A stretch of 64,000 nucleotides of DNA from Pedobacter frigidisoli (GTDB lineage Bacteria; Bacteroidota; Bacteroidia; Sphingobacteriales; Sphingobacteriaceae). A program made the position numbers and the translations under genes. The DNA lies in contig NZ_SJSN01000006.1 of NCBI RefSeq assembly GCF_004331675.1, forward strand, positions 124,001 through 188,000, in the 5' to 3' direction. Shown piece by piece: positions 62,497 to 64,000 of this stretch (positions are counted from its first letter, which is position 1; the number at the start of each line of letters is the position of its first letter). The notes beneath the pieces are model-generated. The model had not been told where the DNA came from and did no database searches. It worked only from the letters and a program-made list of their open reading frames with translations.

Positions 62497-62525
62497 AAAA
62501 AAAAGCCATGCACCTCTGCATGGCT
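62497..62525 (-). terminator. Terminator of the DUF2383 gene
   Basis: AGCCATGCA and TGCATGGCT form a perfect 9-bp stem with a CCTC loop (62504-62525). Read on the minus strand it is followed by eight T. It lies between convergent genes. Confidence 0.88.
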
Positions 62526-62546
62526 TATCACATTATTAAAATTTTA

Positions 62547-62999
62547 TTATGCTTTAGCTTGAATTAAAGATTGAATTTCAGTTAATGCATTTTGAATACC
62601 ATCTCTCTGTCTGTTCAATAAATCAAGATGATCGGCATGGGTTTTGGGATCTTTAAGCACCATGTCGTATTTTTCTACTGCTGCTTTCTCACCCGTTTCA
62701 ATAGCTCCTAAAACCGCTGCATCTTCCTTGCTGCTTAGTGCTTCTTTAATATCAATCCACGTTCTGTGGATAGCTCCTAATATACCGCCACTTTCATTTT
62801 CTGATTCTCCACCGTGTGTAGCAACATGTGCTTTTAATTCTAGCTCATAAGCTTTACGTTCTGCCGCATATTTCAAAAAGATTGCTTTTAATTCAAAGCT
62901 GTCAGTTGTTTCGGCAGCCGATTCGTAACCTTCTTTACCGTCGTTTACAATTGACACTAAACCTTTAAGGTCGCTGATAATTTCATTATTATTTTCCAT
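62547..62999 (-). CDS. PA2169-family four-helix-bundle protein (DUF2383)
   Basis: A 150-residue helical, acidic protein of the ferritin-like PA2169 family. Typical features are the opening ISDLKGLVSIVNDGKEGYES, YAAERKAYELELKAHVATHG (about 44-63) with conserved Glu and His, and a C-terminal KTHADHLDLLNRQRDGIQ (about 118-135). Members are induced in stationary phase or stress in several Bacteroidota; their metal content and activity are unclear. Monocistronic with its own terminator. Confidence 0.85.
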   Translation of the reverse strand: MENNNEIISDLKGLVSIVNDGKEGYESAAETTDSFELKAIFLKYAAERKAYELELKAHVATHGGESENESGGILGAIHRTWIDIKEALSSKEDAAVLGAIETGEKAAVEKYDMVLKDPKTHADHLDLLNRQRDGIQNALTEIQSLIQAKA

Positions 63000-63342
63000 G
63001 GTATAAATTAGTTTAGTTAAAGAACCACAAAAAATTGAAAAAAGTTTGAAGTTTTACAAATTCAATACCAATCGATTAGAAAGGCTGCTAAGCTTTGGTA
63101 GAATGTAAAATACTAAAATGGACTTGTACGATGAACGTTATTTATGCAGTACAAATTGATAAAATATTAGTAACAATCAAAAAACTAAATTTATCAGGAG
63201 GATCACATCAAGAACTTCTAAAGTTTCAATTTAGTTCAGTACGACATTACACCAACAATTTAATCTTAATGGCATTGAATATCGAATCGATATGATAAAA
63301 GAAGAGGTATAGGGTAAAATTAAATCAAATGATTGTGGCTTA
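63000..63342. other. Intergenic region without recognised features
   Basis: These 343 bases follow the DUF2383 start. A short plus-strand frame near 63095-63295 has no similarity I recognise, and its codon pattern is not convincing. No hairpin or promoter pair stands out. Confidence 0.4.
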
Positions 63343-63489
63343 CTACTCTATCAATTTAGCATGTGGAAGCGAAGAATAAACCTTTGACGGCCCATTTGCT
63401 TTAGGTGCTAACTGAAAAAATAACAACCAATAAGTTAGTGCCATAACCAATATACCTAGTAATGCACTGATCATATCTTTATTTCTCAT
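63343..63489 (-). CDS. Small single-pass membrane protein
   Basis: A 48-residue frame from ATG 63489. A charged start (MRNKDM) is followed by one membrane helix (ISALLGILVMALTYWLLFFQL, written in two parts: ISALLGILVMALT and YWLLFFQL) and a hydrophilic tail (APKANGPSKVYSSLPHAKLI). The frame is open further upstream, but that part lacks coding character. An inverted pair GATACCC / GGGTATC lies 27-48 bp upstream (63516-63537) and could be an operator. Function unknown. Confidence 0.45.
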   Translation of the reverse strand: MRNKDMISALLGILVMALTYWLLFFQLAPKANGPSKVYSSLPHAKLIE

Positions 63490-63718
63490 AACAGCACTGT
63501 TACAAATACAATGCCGATACCCCAATTTTAGGGTATCAAATGCTAACACAATTTTGTTTACAACCCCATATACACTTTCTGTGAACATTGCATACGCAAA
63601 ATGATGTTGAATATTAGTCGGGATAAATTTCATTTCTATTAAACTGATCATAAATTCTTACCTTAAGAAAAACATTTTGTATTGGATGATGTTTAAATTT
63701 CAAATCAGATAAACCTTT

Positions 63719-64000
63719 ATGACAAACAATTTACCGCTAACTGTTAAAAGATCTATTGAGCTGCTTGGGCTCATGGCCATAGTTGCCGTAATGGTAATCG
63801 CCAGAGATATTATTATGCCAATGTTAATGGCTTTTTTCATTAGCATTATGTTATTACCTGTTTATCGTTTTTTAAAAAGAAGAAAAGTTCAAGAAACACT
63901 ATCCATCATACTGCCGATACTATTGGTTGCATTATTTGTGGGCTTAATTGTTTGGTTTTTTTCCAATCAGATTGGCATTTTGGTAAAGGATTTCCCACAG
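63719..64000 (+). CDS. AI-2E family transporter, N-terminal part (runs off window)
   Basis: The gene begins at ATG 63719 and is open to the window end (94 codons). The visible part reads MTNNLPLTVKRSIELLGLMA with successive membrane helices (IVAVMVIARDIIMPMLMAFF, ISIMLLPVYRFL, IILPILLVALFVGLIVWFF). The ARDIIMPMLMAFFISIMLLPVYR-type segment is typical of the TqsA/YdiK permease family, which exports autoinducer or other small solutes. The substrate is unknown. Confidence 0.8.
   Translation, partial: MTNNLPLTVKRSIELLGLMAIVAVMVIARDIIMPMLMAFFISIMLLPVYRFLKRRKVQETLSIILPILLVALFVGLIVWFFSNQIGILVKDFPQ

Noticed and set aside
63095..63295. Plus-strand 66-codon frame
   Set aside because: No similarity, no ribosome site and unconvincing composition.

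Overview
The window is AT-rich chromosomal DNA of a Bacteroidota bacterium, most likely a Pedobacter-like member of the Sphingobacteriaceae. The evidence is the gene content: a TonB-linked receptor with a carboxypeptidase-like N-terminus, GH2, GH29, GH30 and GH127 enzymes, an SDR-type partner of UxuA, a YfhM/PbpC pair, XAC2610-like and YwqK-like secreted proteins. Several promoters also fit the Bacteroidota -33 TTTG / -7 TAnnTTTG pattern, and Shine-Dalgarno sites are rare. No taxonomic marker gene is present, so the genus is an inference.

Layout. 1-1.4 kb: the 5' end of a TonB-dependent receptor under two palindromes, two tiny genes and tRNA-Arg(TCT). 1.5-7.3 kb: a minus-strand uronate module (beta-glucuronidase GH2, GH30, SDR reductase, mannonate dehydratase). 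7.6-14.8 kb: housekeeping genes (MarR, metallo-beta-lactamase-fold hydrolase, aquaporin, glutathione peroxidase, topoisomerase I). 15.1-24.5 kb: a thioester alpha-2-macroglobulin and penicillin-binding protein 1C, separated by a frameshifted REP-associated transposase lying in its own REP palindromes. 24.7-33.5 kb: an overlapping lysoplasmalogenase / alkylglycerol-monooxygenase-like pair, an orphan Vsr-like nuclease, a cold-shock protein, PAP2, Crp-like, HAD, aldose epimerase and aldo-keto reductase. 33.8-42.9 kb: an accessory block of small membrane and secreted proteins of unknown role on the minus strand. 43.1-46.3 kb: a GH29 fucosidase broken by one stop codon, an AraC regulator and a relic of an S9 peptidase. 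46.4-61.5 kb: a complete trans-4-hydroxyproline catabolic operon with AraC regulator, two peptidases, a divergent GH127 beta-L-arabinofuranosidase and a DUF5695-like protein. 62-64 kb: small OB-fold and DUF2383 genes and the start of an AI-2E-type permease.

Two things stand out. First, four minus-strand transcription units at 35.2, 38.3, 39.7 and 42.1 kb share one promoter architecture: two copies of ACAATTCG 21 bp apart, then a -33 TTTG/ATTG, then a -7 TATTTTnG. The distance from the repeat to the -7 box is 32-33 bp every time. The 21-bp direct repeat resembles the binding sites of LytTR-type response regulators, so these otherwise unrelated hypothetical genes probably form one co-activated regulon. 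Second, GH127, aminopeptidase P, an M1 peptidase and the full hydroxyproline-to-2-oxoglutarate pathway sit together. This suggests a locus for stripping and consuming arabinosylated, hydroxyproline-rich plant wall glycoproteins (extensins).

The window is also rich in decaying genes (transposase, fucosidase, S9 peptidase and a small secreted gene) and in dispersed palindromic repeats.
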